A stretch of DNA of 64,000 nucleotides from Sabulicella rubraurantiaca (lineage in GTDB: Bacteria; Pseudomonadota; Alphaproteobacteria; Acetobacterales; Acetobacteraceae). The translations under genes were made by a program, and so were the position numbers. Where the stretch lies: the NCBI RefSeq assembly GCF_017355885.1, contig NZ_JAFEUU010000002.1, positions 124,001 to 188,000 of the forward strand, read 5' to 3'. Of the stretch, positions 1 to 9,703 are shown in pieces. The number at the start of each line of letters is the position of its first letter. Position 1 is the first letter of the stretch. The notes beneath the pieces were generated by a model that ran no database searches, had not been told where the DNA came from, and saw only the letters and a list, made by a program, of their open reading frames with translations.

Positions 1-2
1 TG

Positions 3-677
3 GCCTGGGTGGCAGGGCGCGCCGCGGCGCTGCGGATCTCCGCCCCGCCAGGGCGATTGGTCCTGAGCTTCGCCGCACGGCCTTGGGCGCTGGACAACCG
101 CGTGGCGCTGGATGACGCCCCTTCCTTGCCGCTAACCGACGGAATGGCGCTTTCGCTCGACTGGCGTGGGGGCGAAGGCTTGGTGCGGCTGCGCCTGTCC
201 GGCTCGCTGGACGCCCCGCCCGATGCCGAGGATGGGCGTCCGGTCCGGATGGGGCTGCGCCGCCTCGCCCTGCTGCCGGAAGGGGCTCCGCCTCTCGCAC
301 GCGGCCGGGCGGTGGTGCCGGGCGACGCCGCGCTCTGGGCCGCCCTCGCGCCTGCGCGCGACACGATCGCCTTCCGTCCCGACGCACTCGCCGGAGAACG
401 CATCCACCTGCTGCTCGGCGTGGCGGGGGAGGAGGCGCCGCGCCGGCAATCCGTCCTGCCTGGGGAGGACGGGGTGGTGCGCCTCTCGCTTGACGGCGCG
501 CGGCCGGTCTTCCTGGCCTGGGCAGCGGAATCCGATCTTCCCGGCCGCCTCGCGCTGCTGGAGGCGCACCCCGCCGCCCTGCCCCTCGCCGAGCGCATCG
601 CCGCGCTGGAAGGGGCCGAGGACGCGCCCTTGCCGCCGGGCGAGGCCGGGCGCTGGGCACGCCGCCTCGCGGGCTAA
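3..677 (+). CDS. Hypothetical protein, 5' end outside window
   Basis: The reading frame is open back to the first bases of the window, so the gene probably begins upstream; a GTG at 9 is the first internal start candidate. I do not recognise the family. About 222 visible residues are rich in Ala, Leu, Arg and Pro. They alternate short hydrophobic stretches with charged turns, as in a beta-sandwich or carbohydrate-binding module, with no signal peptide or membrane segment. It stops two bases before the ATG of the double-domain glycosyltransferase, so the two are almost certainly co-transcribed and translationally coupled. That context suggests a role in surface-glycan assembly, perhaps as the C-terminal part of another glycosyltransferase. 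The frame is strongly GC3-biased, supporting real coding. Function is unassigned. Confidence 0.6.
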   Translation, partial: AWVAGRAAALRISAPPGRLVLSFAARPWALDNRVALDDAPSLPLTDGMALSLDWRGGEGLVRLRLSGSLDAPPDAEDGRPVRMGLRRLALLPEGAPPLARGRAVVPGDAALWAALAPARDTIAFRPDALAGERIHLLLGVAGEEAPRRQSVLPGEDGVVRLSLDGARPVFLAWAAESDLPGRLALLEAHPAALPLAERIAALEGAEDAPLPPGEAGRWARRLAG

Positions 678-679
678 GG

Positions 680-3391
680 ATGCGTCTGCTTCTCGACCTG
701 CAAGGGGCGCAGGGCGCCTCGCGCCATGCCGGGCTGGGGCGCTACTCGCTGGAACTGGCGCGGGCCATGCTGCGCACCCCGCGCGGGAACGATGTGCGGC
801 TGCTGCTGAACACCGCCCTGGCCGAAAGCGCCGCCGCCCTGGCGGAGGAGTTCGCCCCCGTGCTTGGGCCGGGCAACATCCTGCGTTGGCGCGCGCCACG
901 GGGAGCGGCGGCGGGAAATGACCCGCATCACCCGCTGCGTCGCGCTGCCGAGGCATTGCGGGCCGAGGCGGTGATCGCCGCGCGCTGCGACGTGCTCCAC
1001 ATCTCCTCCATCTTCGAAGGGTGGGATCGTGACGCCGTCTCGACCTGGCCGGAGGAATGGGAGCGCCCCGCCACCGCCGCCACGCTCTATGACCTGATCC
1101 CGCTCTCGCTGCGCCCCCTCTACCTCGACGGCGCATGGCGCGCGGCCGGGCTGCGCCCGTGGTATGCGCGTTGCGTGCAGGAGGCGTCGCGCTGCGACCG
1201 CCTGCTCTGCATCAGCGAGGCGACGCGCGAGGAGGGGCGGCGCTTCCTGCCCCTCCCGCCCGAGGCACTGCCGGTCATCGGCGGTGGCGTATCGCCCGGC
1301 TTCCGTCCGCCCGAGCATCTCGATCCTGGCCTGCCGGGACGCTTCGGCCTGCGGCCGGGCTTCATCCTGTTCATGGGCGCGGGCGACCTGCGCAAGAATG
1401 AGCGCCTGCTGATCCAGGCCTATGCCGCCCTGCCCGAGGCGGTGCGGGCACGCCACATGCTGGCGATCGGCCACACCAACCACGCCCATCTGCGCGCCCT
1501 CTATGCCGAGGCGGGGCTGGGCACGCACGAGGCCGTCGCCCTGCCCTTCGTGCCCGACGAGGCGTTGCCGGGCCTCTACGCGGCCTGCACCCTGATGGTC
1601 TTCCCCTCCATCGCCGAGGGATTCGGCCTGCCGGTGCTGGAGGCGATGGCCTGCGGTGCCCCGGTCATCGCCAGCCGCGCCGGCGCGCTGCCCGAGGTCA
1701 TCACCCGCGCCGATGCGCTGTTCGACCCGCAGGACGCGGCGGCGCTGACGGAGCGGCTGCGCTTCTGGCTGGGGGACGAGGCGGCCCGCGCCGACCTCGC
1801 GGCATATGGGCGTCGGCGTGCGGCCGAGTTCTCCTGGCATGGCGTGGCGGAGCGCGCCTGGGATGCGCTGGAGGAGATGGCGCCGCGCCCTGCGCCGAAG
1901 CGCCGCCGTTCCCTTGCCCTCGTCTCGCCCTTCCCGCCTGCCGCCTCCGGCGTTGCCGACCATGCCGCCGAACTGGTTGAGGCGCTCTCCGCGCCTTACG
2001 CCGTGACGCTGGTGAGTGCCGAGCCGTTGGGTGATGCGCTGGAAGGCCGGTTCCCCTTCCTGTCTGAAACACGTCTGCCCGACGAGGCACGGCGCTTTGA
2101 CCGGGTGCTGGTTCAGATGGGCAACAACCCCCTCCATGCCGGGGCGCTGCTGCATGTGCTGCCGCACGTGCCGGCGGTGGTGACGCTGCACGATGCCGCG
2201 CTGCCCGACCTTCAGGCCTGGATCGGCGGCGTGGCGCGGCGTGTCGAGGCGGAAGGCTATCCCGCGCTGTTCGAGCCGGGCACGGGCGCGCTGCCTGTGC
2301 TGGAACAGGCGCTGCGCGTCGTCGTCCATTCCGATCACGCCACGCGGCTGCTGCGCGTTGCGCATGGCCGCGCCGCCACCTCCACCCTACGACGCATCCC
2401 GCATCTACGCGCGCGCTTCGACCCGCCGGGGCGAGAGGCGGCGCGGGCCGCGCTGGGCCTCCCTGCAACGGCGACGCTGGTGGTGAGCTTTGGCCTGGTG
2501 ACGCGGCGCAAGCTCCCCGCGCTGCTGATGGAGGCGGTGTCGGGCATCCCTGGCGCGCGCCTCGTCTTCGCGGGCGATGCCCTGCCGGGCGAGGCGCCGC
2601 CGGGCGCAGAGGTAACGGGACGGCTGAGCCGCGAGGAATACCTCCTCTGGCTCGGTTCCGCCGATGTGGCGGTCCAGCTGCGCGGGGACAGCCGGGGCGA
2701 GACCTCCGGCGCCGCGATGGATGCGCTGATGGCCGGGCTGCCGCTGGTGGTGAACAGCGCTGGCTCCTTTGGCGAATTGCCGCCCGATGTGGCGCTGCTG
2801 CTGCCCGACCCACCGGAGGCGGAGGCGCTGCGCGCGGCGATCCTCCAGGCACGGGCGGAGCCCGAACGGGGCCGGCGCGGGCGCGAATGGGCGCTGGAGG
2901 AACTCTCCCCGGCTCGCATCGCCGCGCTCTACGAGGCGGTGATCGAGGACGCCTATGCGAGGCCCGGTCCCGAAGCGGCGCTGCGCCACATCTCCCTGCC
3001 GCGCCGGGCAGCCGGTCCGGCGGGCGAGGCGCTGGCCCGCGCCGTGCTGCGCGTAGCTCCCGCTCCGCCGCGCCAGCCGCGGCTCTGGCTCGACATCGCC
3101 CTGCAGCCGCGCGGCGAGTTGCTGGAGGCGCTGCGGCGCGGCGCGCCCGGACGGCGGCCCGAGCCGTGCCGGCTGGAGGGCGGACGCATCGTCTCCGCCC
3201 ATGGCTGGGCCTTTGACGCGCTGGGCCTCGAAGCACCGCCGCCCGAGGATGCCGAGGCGGTGATCGGCCCCGGCGATGCGCTGATGAGCGCGGACCCCGC
3301 CCTGCGCCGCCTCGCCTTGGCGGAAGGCGTGGCGACGCCCGATTGGCCGGGCAGCGCCGCCCGGCTCAGGGTGATGGCGCCGCCACCGTGA
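680..3391 (+). CDS. Double-domain glycosyltransferase (two GT4-like GT-B modules)
   Basis: This 903-residue protein holds two GT-B glycosyltransferase modules in tandem. Module 1 (about residues 1-400) has the N-terminal pattern GLGRYSLELARAML, the donor-domain start FILFMGAGDLRKNERLL, and the GT4 signature AEGFGLPVLEAMACGAPVI followed by GALPEV. Module 2 (about 410-770) opens with ALVSPFPPAASGVADHA and has a weaker signature, GETSGAAMDALMAGLPLVV, then GSFGELPPDV. A further C-terminal region of about 130 residues is not recognised. GT4 enzymes move sugars from nucleotide-sugar donors with retention of configuration; the dual arrangement is typical of enzymes building O-antigen or capsule repeat units in the cytoplasm. 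The start is fixed by ATG at 680, two bases after the previous stop. Its 3' end overlaps the convergent macroglobulin gene by 26 bp. Substrates cannot be read from sequence. Confidence 0.88.
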   Translation: MRLLLDLQGAQGASRHAGLGRYSLELARAMLRTPRGNDVRLLLNTALAESAAALAEEFAPVLGPGNILRWRAPRGAAAGNDPHHPLRRAAEALRAEAVIAARCDVLHISSIFEGWDRDAVSTWPEEWERPATAATLYDLIPLSLRPLYLDGAWRAAGLRPWYARCVQEASRCDRLLCISEATREEGRRFLPLPPEALPVIGGGVSPGFRPPEHLDPGLPGRFGLRPGFILFMGAGDLRKNERLLIQAYAALPEAVRARHMLAIGHTNHAHLRALYAEAGLGTHEAVALPFVPDEALPGLYAACTLMVFPSIAEGFGLPVLEAMACGAPVIASRAGALPEVITRADALFDPQDAAALTERLRFWLGDEAARADLAAYGRRRAAEFSWHGVAERAWDALEEMAPRPAPKRRRSLALVSPFPPAASGVADHAAELVEALSAPYAVTLVSAEPLGDALEGRFPFLSETRLPDEARRFDRVLVQMGNNPLHAGALLHVLPHVPAVVTLHDAALPDLQAWIGGVARRVEAEGYPALFEPGTGALPVLEQALRVVVHSDHATRLLRVAHGRAATSTLRRIPHLRARFDPPGREAARAALGLPATATLVVSFGLVTRRKLPALLMEAVSGIPGARLVFAGDALPGEAPPGAEVTGRLSREEYLLWLGSADVAVQLRGDSRGETSGAAMDALMAGLPLVVNSAGSFGELPPDVALLLPDPPEAEALRAAILQARAEPERGRRGREWALEELSPARIAALYEAVIEDAYARPGPEAALRHISLPRRAAGPAGEALARAVLRVAPAPPRQPRLWLDIALQPRGELLEALRRGAPGRRPEPCRLEGGRIVSAHGWAFDALGLEAPPPEDAEAVIGPGDALMSADPALRRLALAEGVATPDWPGSAARLRVMAPPP

Positions 3392-6300
3392 TCCGGCCCA
3401 CCGCCCCGCGCGCGAAGATCGCCGGGCGGTACATGTCGGCCACCTCTGCCCCCGGCAGCTCGAACCGCCCCGCCGTCGTCGCGCGCAGCCGCACGGCCAT
3501 GCGGAACTCGCGCCCGTTCGGCGTGAAGGTGAAGGCGGCGGCGACGCGGTCATCCAGCGCCGGGACGGCGTCGGGCTCAGGCAATTCGCCCAGGCCGGGA
3601 ACGGCGCCGGGGCCGAGCCGCGCCACGATCTCCCACCCGGCCGGCAGCCCCTGCTGGATCAGCGCGAGATGGCGCTGCCCCGTCTCGGCCCGCGCCTCCA
3701 GCACCAGCAGGAAATCCTGCCCGCGCCGCAGCGAGTCCAGGTTCAAGGCGGTCGTGCCGTCCAGGGTGAGGAAGCGCCGCCGCACCGTGAGGCCGGCCCG
3801 CCCGGCGGGCAGAGGGTCCGCCGGGATGCCGCCCGTCGAGACCAGCACGGGCAGTGGCGCCTCGCCCCTGTTGCGGAGCTCGGCGGGGCCGGTGAGTTCC
3901 ACGCGCCGCCCGGCAGGGGCGCCATCCAGCGTCGCACGGACCGGCCGCGCGTCGCGGCCCAGCGCGGCGGCCGCCAGCACCGCCCAGGCCGCTTCCTGGG
4001 TCGAGGCGCGTTCGGGCGTCAGCTCCGGACCCGGCAGCCGGTCCCGAGCGGCAGGCAGGTCCATCCCGGCCTCGCGCGCGAGGACCAGCACGGCCAGGGC
4101 ATCGCGCGCGGCGGAGCCGTAATCATAGAGCCAGTCGCGCCGCGCTGGGGCGGCGAGCGCGGCGGCAAAGGCGCGTTCCGCCCGCTCGCGATCCCCGGCG
4201 CGGGCGAAGGCGGCGCCGAGCTGTGCGCGGGCGAGCGGCGTCGGCAGCTGGTCCAGCCCCTCCATCAGCCGCCGAGCCGCGCCGAGGCGCGGTCGCCCGG
4301 CCAGGGAAAGCGCATGGAGCCGTGCCGCCTGCGCCGCGAATTCCTCCGGCGTGTCGGCACTGGTCTCCTCCAGCAGTGTGGAGAGCGAATCTAATGCCGC
4401 GTTCAGCGCCGCCTCGGGCACCGCCGCACCGGCAGCGCGGGCACGCAGCAGCGCCTCCGTCGCATAGGCGCCGGTCCAGAATTCCGGCTCGCCCTGAGCG
4501 GACCAGAGGCCGAAGCTTCCGTCGTAGCGCTGGCGCGACAGCACCGCCTCCACCGCACCCTGCAAGGCCGGCTGCGGCACCCCCTCCTGCGTCGCCGCCG
4601 CTAGGGCGAGGACGCGAGAGGATGATTGCTCCAGGCAGGCGAGCGGATAGGTCGAGAGGAGGCGCAGCATCCCCGCCGCGTCGAAGCGAACCGGCGTGCC
4701 GATCAGCGCGCCGGCGCGCCAGGAGCCGGGAACGAAGCGCTCTGTGGCGGGGGCAATGCGCCGGGTTTCGCCGGGCGCAACCTCCAGCGTGGCGACGGCG
4801 GTCACGGCGGCGCGGGAGGAACGCAGGGTGATCCGCGCCTCGCGTTCCGCCCGGAATCCGTCCGGCCCGGCAACGGTGAGGCGCAGCACCCCCTCCCCTG
4901 CCCCGCTGGCGCGCAGCGTCACGCTGGGCAGGGCGCGGGCTCCCACCGCGAGGCGCGCCGAGAGCCGCGAATCGCCAGCGAGGGCAAGCGGCCCTTCCGC
5001 CGTCACCTCCGCCACCACCTCGCCCTCGGGGCCTTCGAGGTTGTGCAGCAGCACCGGCACGGTCGCCTCGTCGCCCGGGGCCAGGAAGCGCGGCAGCACC
5101 GCCTCGGCCAGGAAGGGGTCTCGCACGGTCATGGGACGGCTGGCGGCACCCAGCTTCCCGCCAGACCAGGCCACGGCCATCAGCCGCAACTCGCCGGCGA
5201 AGTTGGGAAGGTCGAGCGGAATGCGGGCGACGCCATCCGGCCCCGCCTCCACCACGCCGGAGAAGAGCGCCACGGTGCGCTGCGGCACCTGGAGCGCGCC
5301 GGGCGGGCCGAACTCGTCGCCGCCCTGGCGCAGCGCTGCCGCCTCGCCTTCCGTCGGGAGGATCAGGCGGCCATAATCGTCGCGAATATCGGTGCCCAGC
5401 GCCCGGCGCGCAGTGAAATGCGCCAGCGGGTCGGGCGAGCGGAAGCGCGTCAGCCGCAGGATGCCCTCATCCACCGCCGTGAGGGTGAGGCGCACCGGCC
5501 CCTCCGCGCCGGAGACACGCACCGGCACCTCGATGCGCGTGCGCGGGCGGGCGCGCTCAGGCGCTTCCACCACCACCTCCAGCCGGCGGGCAGCCGGGTC
5601 CAGCTGCAGCCAGGCGAGGCCGAGGGCGCGGGCGGGCGTGCCATTCGTGGCCGTGCCGGGACGATGCACCGTCACCGCAACGTGCGCCCCGGCGCCCCAG
5701 GCGGCATCCACCGGGATTTCCACCTCCGCGCCGCCCGGCGCCACCTCCACCTCGCGCACCGAAACCAGGCGGTCGGTCAGCACGGCAACGGAGGCGATGC
5801 CGGCGAAGGGCGCGTCCAGGCGCAGTCGCGCAGTCGCGGCCGGCGCGTAGGACGGGCGGTCGGCGGAGACATCCACCTTGTCCGGAACCTCGGCGCTTTC
5901 GCTCGCCACCCAGCCGGCGCGGAAGCGGAAGGAGGCGATGGCCAAACCGCCCTGCTCACGCGCCTCCAGCCGGTAGCGGCCGAAGCCGAGGCGGCGGGCG
6001 AAGCGCGCCGGCTCCGACCCTGAGACGCGCAGCGTCGCGGAATCCACCGCCTCATCCGTCCAGACCGTCTCGTAGCGGGGCGTGCCGCCGCGCAGCACGA
6101 TGCGCCAATCGGGCCGTTCCCGCACCAGCCGGACCGCCAGCGCGCCCGCGACCGGCGCGCCGGCGGCGTCGGTGAGGAGAAGCGAGAACGCCGCCTCCGC
6201 ATCTGCATCCACCGCGCGCGGCCCGGCGATGCCGACGAGGCGCGCCGGCGCCGCCACCGGGATTTCCAGCGGCGCGGCCTGGCTGGCGCGGCCTCCCGGC

Positions 6301-8405
6301 TCCTCCAGCAGCACGGAAAGCGTGGCGGAAAGCGGACGCGTGGTGTCGGGCGCGCGGGGCAGCGCGATCTCCACCGTCGCGCGGCCCTCCGCATCCGTTT
6401 CGCCGAGCTCGGGCGTCACCAGATCGGGGGCGAATTCCTCCTCCTCCAACCCGAAGGCGAAGCCGGGGTGCCGGGCGAGATCGCGCCGCGTCGTGAGGCG
6501 AAGCTCCGCCGAGCCCGGAAGGCCGGAGCCGGGCGCGCCATACAGGAAGCGCGCCGTGAGCGGCACGGCGAGGCTCTGGCCGGGCACGAGCGGACCGGGC
6601 GCCGGCCCCACCTCTACCGCCAGACGCTCGGGCACGAAGGCGTCCACGCGGAACTGCACCTCGCCGATGGGCGGCAGGGCGGGGTCGGACAGCGCCTCCA
6701 GCCGCCATTGGCCGGAGGGGGCCGCGCTGGGGATAGGGATGGCCAAGGCGGCGCCATCCTGGAGCACATGCTCCGCCGCTACCTGCCCGTTCGGGCGGCG
6801 CAGCCGGAGGCGCAGCGGCAGGGTGGCGGGCGTGTCCGAGGCGTCGCGCAGCAGCGCCACGGCATGGACCGTCTCTCCGGGCCGGTAAATGCCGCGATCG
6901 GTGTAGAGGAAGGCATCAAGCGGCCCGGGATGCGGCCGCCCCTCGGCGCCTCGGTCGGACAGGTCGAAGGCGGCGGCGGTCAGGTCGAGCGGGACGAGTT
7001 CCTCCGCCGTCTCGGCATGCAGCGCCACGGGCTCCATCCCGCCCGCGCCGCGCAGCAGCGGCGCGGCGAAGCGCGCGACGCCTTCCGCATCGGTGCGCGC
7101 CTCGGCCAGCACCTCGTTGGAACGGGCGAGCAGCATGACGCGCACCCCGGCCTCGGCCCGCGCGCTGGACAGGCGCCGCGCCTGCACAGCCAGCCCCCCG
7201 GCGCCGCGCCACGCCGTCAGCCCCAGATCGGTGACGATCACTGCCTGCGCTGCCGCCACCGGCCGCGTGCCGTCCGACGACCGGACCAGCAGGATATAGA
7301 GACCGGGAGCCTCCATTCCCGGCGGCAGCGGCAGGGCTAGGCGCTGCAACTGGTTGACCGGGCCGCGAGGAATCTCCACCGCGCCGGACCAGAGCTCGCG
7401 GCCCCAATTCTCCGCCACATTCTCGGCAGCCCAGGATTGCAGCTCCTGGCCCAGCTGCCAGTCCCGCCCCAGCGGCACCAGGGAGCGTTCGGTGACGCGC
7501 AGCACCTGCAGCCGTGCCGCCGTGACGTTCAGGACGCCGAGCGGCACCCGCGCCGCCTGCCCGCGCGGGAGGAGGAAGGCGCGGCTGTCGAAAGCCAATC
7601 GCGGCAGGCGGTCCGGCATGCGGATCGTCACCGGCGTGTCGCGCAGGAGGCGCATATCGTCCTCCCCCGGCAAGCCGGCGCGCAGGACGAGGCGCGTGGC
7701 TTGGCCATGCGGCAGCCCCACGGCGCAGATCTGGTCCCCCTCGCGGGTCACGGCGAGGCCGGGCAGCGCCGGTTCGGCCCGCACCCAGTCGGCGGGGTTC
7801 CAATCGGTGCGGCGCGCGGGCGGCACGGTGAAGCCCAGGCAGGCGCGCGCCGGCTCGGCTTCGGGCTCCGTGTTCATCCGGGTGACAAGCAGGCCGGCGG
7901 CGCGGCGCGCCTCGCGCAGGGCCTCCGCGTATTGCGGCATGCCGGGGGCGCGCTGCACCACCGCCTCCAGCGCCGCGATGCGCTGCACCTGCCGGTCCAG
8001 CCGCCCCAGCGCCTCGGCGATGACGAGAAGCGACGGGATTTCCGCCTCCCCGCCCGGCACGGCGAGGAAGTTCTGCCAAGCGGCGGAAAGGGCGCGCGCC
8101 GATTCGGGCGGGGTGCGGCGAAGCTGGGCCCTCGCCAGGGCGAGCCACTGCGCGGGGGTCGCATCGCCCAGCGCCACGCGCTCCTCCAGAGCCGCGGCCA
8201 GGGCGGCGGGGTCGTTTCGGCGTTCCGCGGCGGCGATGCGCGACTCGGCCGCAGCACGGGCCTGGGGCGTGCCGCCGGCGGGAAAGCGTCGCTCCAGCGT
8301 GGTGCGGTAGGTCTCGCTGTCGCGGGAAAGGCCCGGCAGGTCGAACGCGCCCGCCATGACCGGCCAGAACAGGAGGAGCCCCAGCCACCACCGGAACAAT
8401 CGCAT
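3366..8405 (-). CDS. Bacterial alpha-2-macroglobulin with thioester motif
   Basis: This 1679-residue exported protein belongs to the YfhM/ECAM family of bacterial alpha-2-macroglobulins, thought to trap proteases in the periplasm. An N-terminal signal sequence ending in PVMAGA precedes a region of unknown role. It is followed by the MG domains, including the PGETVHAVALLRD strand pattern of MG2 (about residues 505-520), and then the A2M family block. The bacterial thioester motif Cys-Leu-Glu-Gln lies at about residues 1257-1260 (context YPLACLEQSSSR), so the covalent-trap version is predicted. Length matches the family. Two departures from E. coli: no lipobox cysteine follows the signal peptide, so it should be soluble rather than lipid-anchored, and the usual partner pbpC (penicillin-binding protein 1C) is not adjacent. 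It is transcribed toward the glycosyltransferase gene. Confidence 0.93.
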   Translation of the reverse strand: MRLFRWWLGLLLFWPVMAGAFDLPGLSRDSETYRTTLERRFPAGGTPQARAAAESRIAAAERRNDPAALAAALEERVALGDATPAQWLALARAQLRRTPPESARALSAAWQNFLAVPGGEAEIPSLLVIAEALGRLDRQVQRIAALEAVVQRAPGMPQYAEALREARRAAGLLVTRMNTEPEAEPARACLGFTVPPARRTDWNPADWVRAEPALPGLAVTREGDQICAVGLPHGQATRLVLRAGLPGEDDMRLLRDTPVTIRMPDRLPRLAFDSRAFLLPRGQAARVPLGVLNVTAARLQVLRVTERSLVPLGRDWQLGQELQSWAAENVAENWGRELWSGAVEIPRGPVNQLQRLALPLPPGMEAPGLYILLVRSSDGTRPVAAAQAVIVTDLGLTAWRGAGGLAVQARRLSSARAEAGVRVMLLARSNEVLAEARTDAEGVARFAAPLLRGAGGMEPVALHAETAEELVPLDLTAAAFDLSDRGAEGRPHPGPLDAFLYTDRGIYRPGETVHAVALLRDASDTPATLPLRLRLRRPNGQVAAEHVLQDGAALAIPIPSAAPSGQWRLEALSDPALPPIGEVQFRVDAFVPERLAVEVGPAPGPLVPGQSLAVPLTARFLYGAPGSGLPGSAELRLTTRRDLARHPGFAFGLEEEEFAPDLVTPELGETDAEGRATVEIALPRAPDTTRPLSATLSVLLEEPGGRASQAAPLEIPVAAPARLVGIAGPRAVDADAEAAFSLLLTDAAGAPVAGALAVRLVRERPDWRIVLRGGTPRYETVWTDEAVDSATLRVSGSEPARFARRLGFGRYRLEAREQGGLAIASFRFRAGWVASESAEVPDKVDVSADRPSYAPAATARLRLDAPFAGIASVAVLTDRLVSVREVEVAPGGAEVEIPVDAAWGAGAHVAVTVHRPGTATNGTPARALGLAWLQLDPAARRLEVVVEAPERARPRTRIEVPVRVSGAEGPVRLTLTAVDEGILRLTRFRSPDPLAHFTARRALGTDIRDDYGRLILPTEGEAAALRQGGDEFGPPGALQVPQRTVALFSGVVEAGPDGVARIPLDLPNFAGELRLMAVAWSGGKLGAASRPMTVRDPFLAEAVLPRFLAPGDEATVPVLLHNLEGPEGEVVAEVTAEGPLALAGDSRLSARLAVGARALPSVTLRASGAGEGVLRLTVAGPDGFRAEREARITLRSSRAAVTAVATLEVAPGETRRIAPATERFVPGSWRAGALIGTPVRFDAAGMLRLLSTYPLACLEQSSSRVLALAAATQEGVPQPALQGAVEAVLSRQRYDGSFGLWSAQGEPEFWTGAYATEALLRARAAGAAVPEAALNAALDSLSTLLEETSADTPEEFAAQAARLHALSLAGRPRLGAARRLMEGLDQLPTPLARAQLGAAFARAGDRERAERAFAAALAAPARRDWLYDYGSAARDALAVLVLAREAGMDLPAARDRLPGPELTPERASTQEAAWAVLAAAALGRDARPVRATLDGAPAGRRVELTGPAELRNRGEAPLPVLVSTGGIPADPLPAGRAGLTVRRRFLTLDGTTALNLDSLRRGQDFLLVLEARAETGQRHLALIQQGLPAGWEIVARLGPGAVPGLGELPEPDAVPALDDRVAAAFTFTPNGREFRMAVRLRATTAGRFELPGAEVADMYRPAIFARGAVGRITVAAPSP

Positions 8406-8527
8406 CGCCTTGCCCTCCCGCCCAGTGAAGCAAGCCTAAACCGGGCTGGTGCTGCGCGGGAACGGCCCCAAGATGGTGACGAATAGTAACGTGGACGCCT
8501 TGTCATTTGGCAGGACGATGCTCAGAG

Positions 8528-8544
8528 TTTGGTATGCTCCCAAA
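8528..8544. promoter_or_regulatory. Inverted repeat near a TATGCT box, possible operator of the RND genes
   Basis: TTTGG and CCAAA half-sites separated by seven bases sit in the 193-bp divergent gap between the macroglobulin and the RND adaptor. The spacer contains TATGCT, a plausible -10 element for the rightward genes. RND operons are often controlled by TetR or MarR repressors binding such palindromes, but no regulator gene is adjacent. Low confidence. Confidence 0.25.
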
Positions 8545-8598
8545 TAGGGTTGACGCGCCAAGACGCGCGCGCCCTTGGCCATCCATGCCGGAGAAACG

Positions 8599-9699
8599 AT
8601 GCGCCGCCTTTTGATTGCCCTTGCGCTGCTGGTGAGCCTGCCTGCCTGGGCGCAGCAAGCCATCCCCGTGACCACCGAGCCTGCGCGTGTGGGCAACATG
8701 CCGGTGGAGGTGCTGGCGAATGGGCTGGTCGTTCCGGAATCGGTGGTGACGATCCGTACCCGCGTGGATGGCCAGATCACCGAGGTCCACGTCAGCGAAG
8801 GGCAGATGGTGACGCGCGGCCAGCCGCTCTTCACACTCGATAGCCGCTTCTATCGTGCGCAGCTCCAGCAGCAGGAGGCCCAGCTGGCGGCGCTGCGGGC
8901 CCAGGCGACGCGTACCCAGGCGGATGCCGTGCGCTACCAGTCGCTGCGCGGCGAGGGCTTCGCGGCACAGCAGCGCTTCGAGCAGGCCCAGGCGGAAGCG
9001 GCAGCAGCAGCGGCCAATGCCCGCGCCACCGAGGCGCTGATGCAGCAGACCCGCCTCAACATCGAATTCGCGCAAATCGTGGCTGAGGCAGATGGCAAGC
9101 TGGGCGCCCTGCCCCTGCGCGTCGGCAACTTCGTCCGCCAGGCGGAAAGCACCCCGCTCGGCACCATCACGCAGATGGACCCTATCCTGGTGCAGTTCGC
9201 TGTGCCGGAGCGCTGGCTGCCGCAGATCCGCGCCGCCCTGGCCCAGCCCGGCGGCGTTCCGGTGCAGGCGCGCCCGGCTGCGGAAGGTCAGGAGCCCTCG
9301 ACCGGCCGTCTCGTCTTCGTGGACAGCGCAGTGGACACCCAGACCGGTACGATCCAGCTCCGCGCCCGCTTCGACAACGCCGATGGCGCGCTCTGGCCGG
9401 GCCAGTACGTGCGCATCAGCCTGACCCCGACGGAGGATGTGGGCGCGGTGAGCGTCCCCTCCGCCGCGGTGCAGACCGGGCAGCAGGGCCGCTTCGTCTT
9501 CGTGCTGACGCAAGAGGGCATTGCGCGGCGCCGCCCGGTGGAACTGGTCCGCAGCCAGCGCGACCGCGCGATCGTGCGCGGCGAGATCGCCGATGGCGAG
9601 CGGGTGATCGTGGACGGGGCGCAGCGCGTCACGGACGGCGCCCGCGCCCAGGAGCGCAACCCCCAGACGCCGCTTCAGCGCGTCTCACAGGCGGGCTGA
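8599..9699 (+). CDS. RND efflux periplasmic adaptor subunit (MFP family)
   Basis: This 366-residue membrane-fusion protein bridges an inner-membrane RND pump and an outer-membrane channel. The ATG at 8599 is chosen because GGAGA lies just upstream and it gives a clean signal peptide (MRRLLIALALLVSLPAWAQQ). The order is then standard: a barrel-sandwich half with GQITEVHVSEGQMVTRGQPLF (about 55-75), an alpha-helical hairpin rich in Gln and Ala (about 85-150), the second lipoyl half, and the beta-barrel and membrane-proximal domains (TGTIQLRARFDN, then LWPGQYVRISL). There is no lipobox Cys, so membrane attachment is probably through the pump. The pump gene follows after 4 bp. No TolC-like channel gene is present in the window, so the channel must be encoded elsewhere. 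Confidence 0.93.
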   Translation: MRRLLIALALLVSLPAWAQQAIPVTTEPARVGNMPVEVLANGLVVPESVVTIRTRVDGQITEVHVSEGQMVTRGQPLFTLDSRFYRAQLQQQEAQLAALRAQATRTQADAVRYQSLRGEGFAAQQRFEQAQAEAAAAAANARATEALMQQTRLNIEFAQIVAEADGKLGALPLRVGNFVRQAESTPLGTITQMDPILVQFAVPERWLPQIRAALAQPGGVPVQARPAAEGQEPSTGRLVFVDSAVDTQTGTIQLRARFDNADGALWPGQYVRISLTPTEDVGAVSVPSAAVQTGQQGRFVFVLTQEGIARRRPVELVRSQRDRAIVRGEIADGERVIVDGAQRVTDGARAQERNPQTPLQRVSQAG

Positions 9700-9703
9700 A
9701 CCC

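Noticed and set aside
674-2365. 563-codon minus-strand frame opposite the double-domain glycosyltransferase
   Set aside because: A shadow frame with no motif; the plus strand has clear GT-B signatures.
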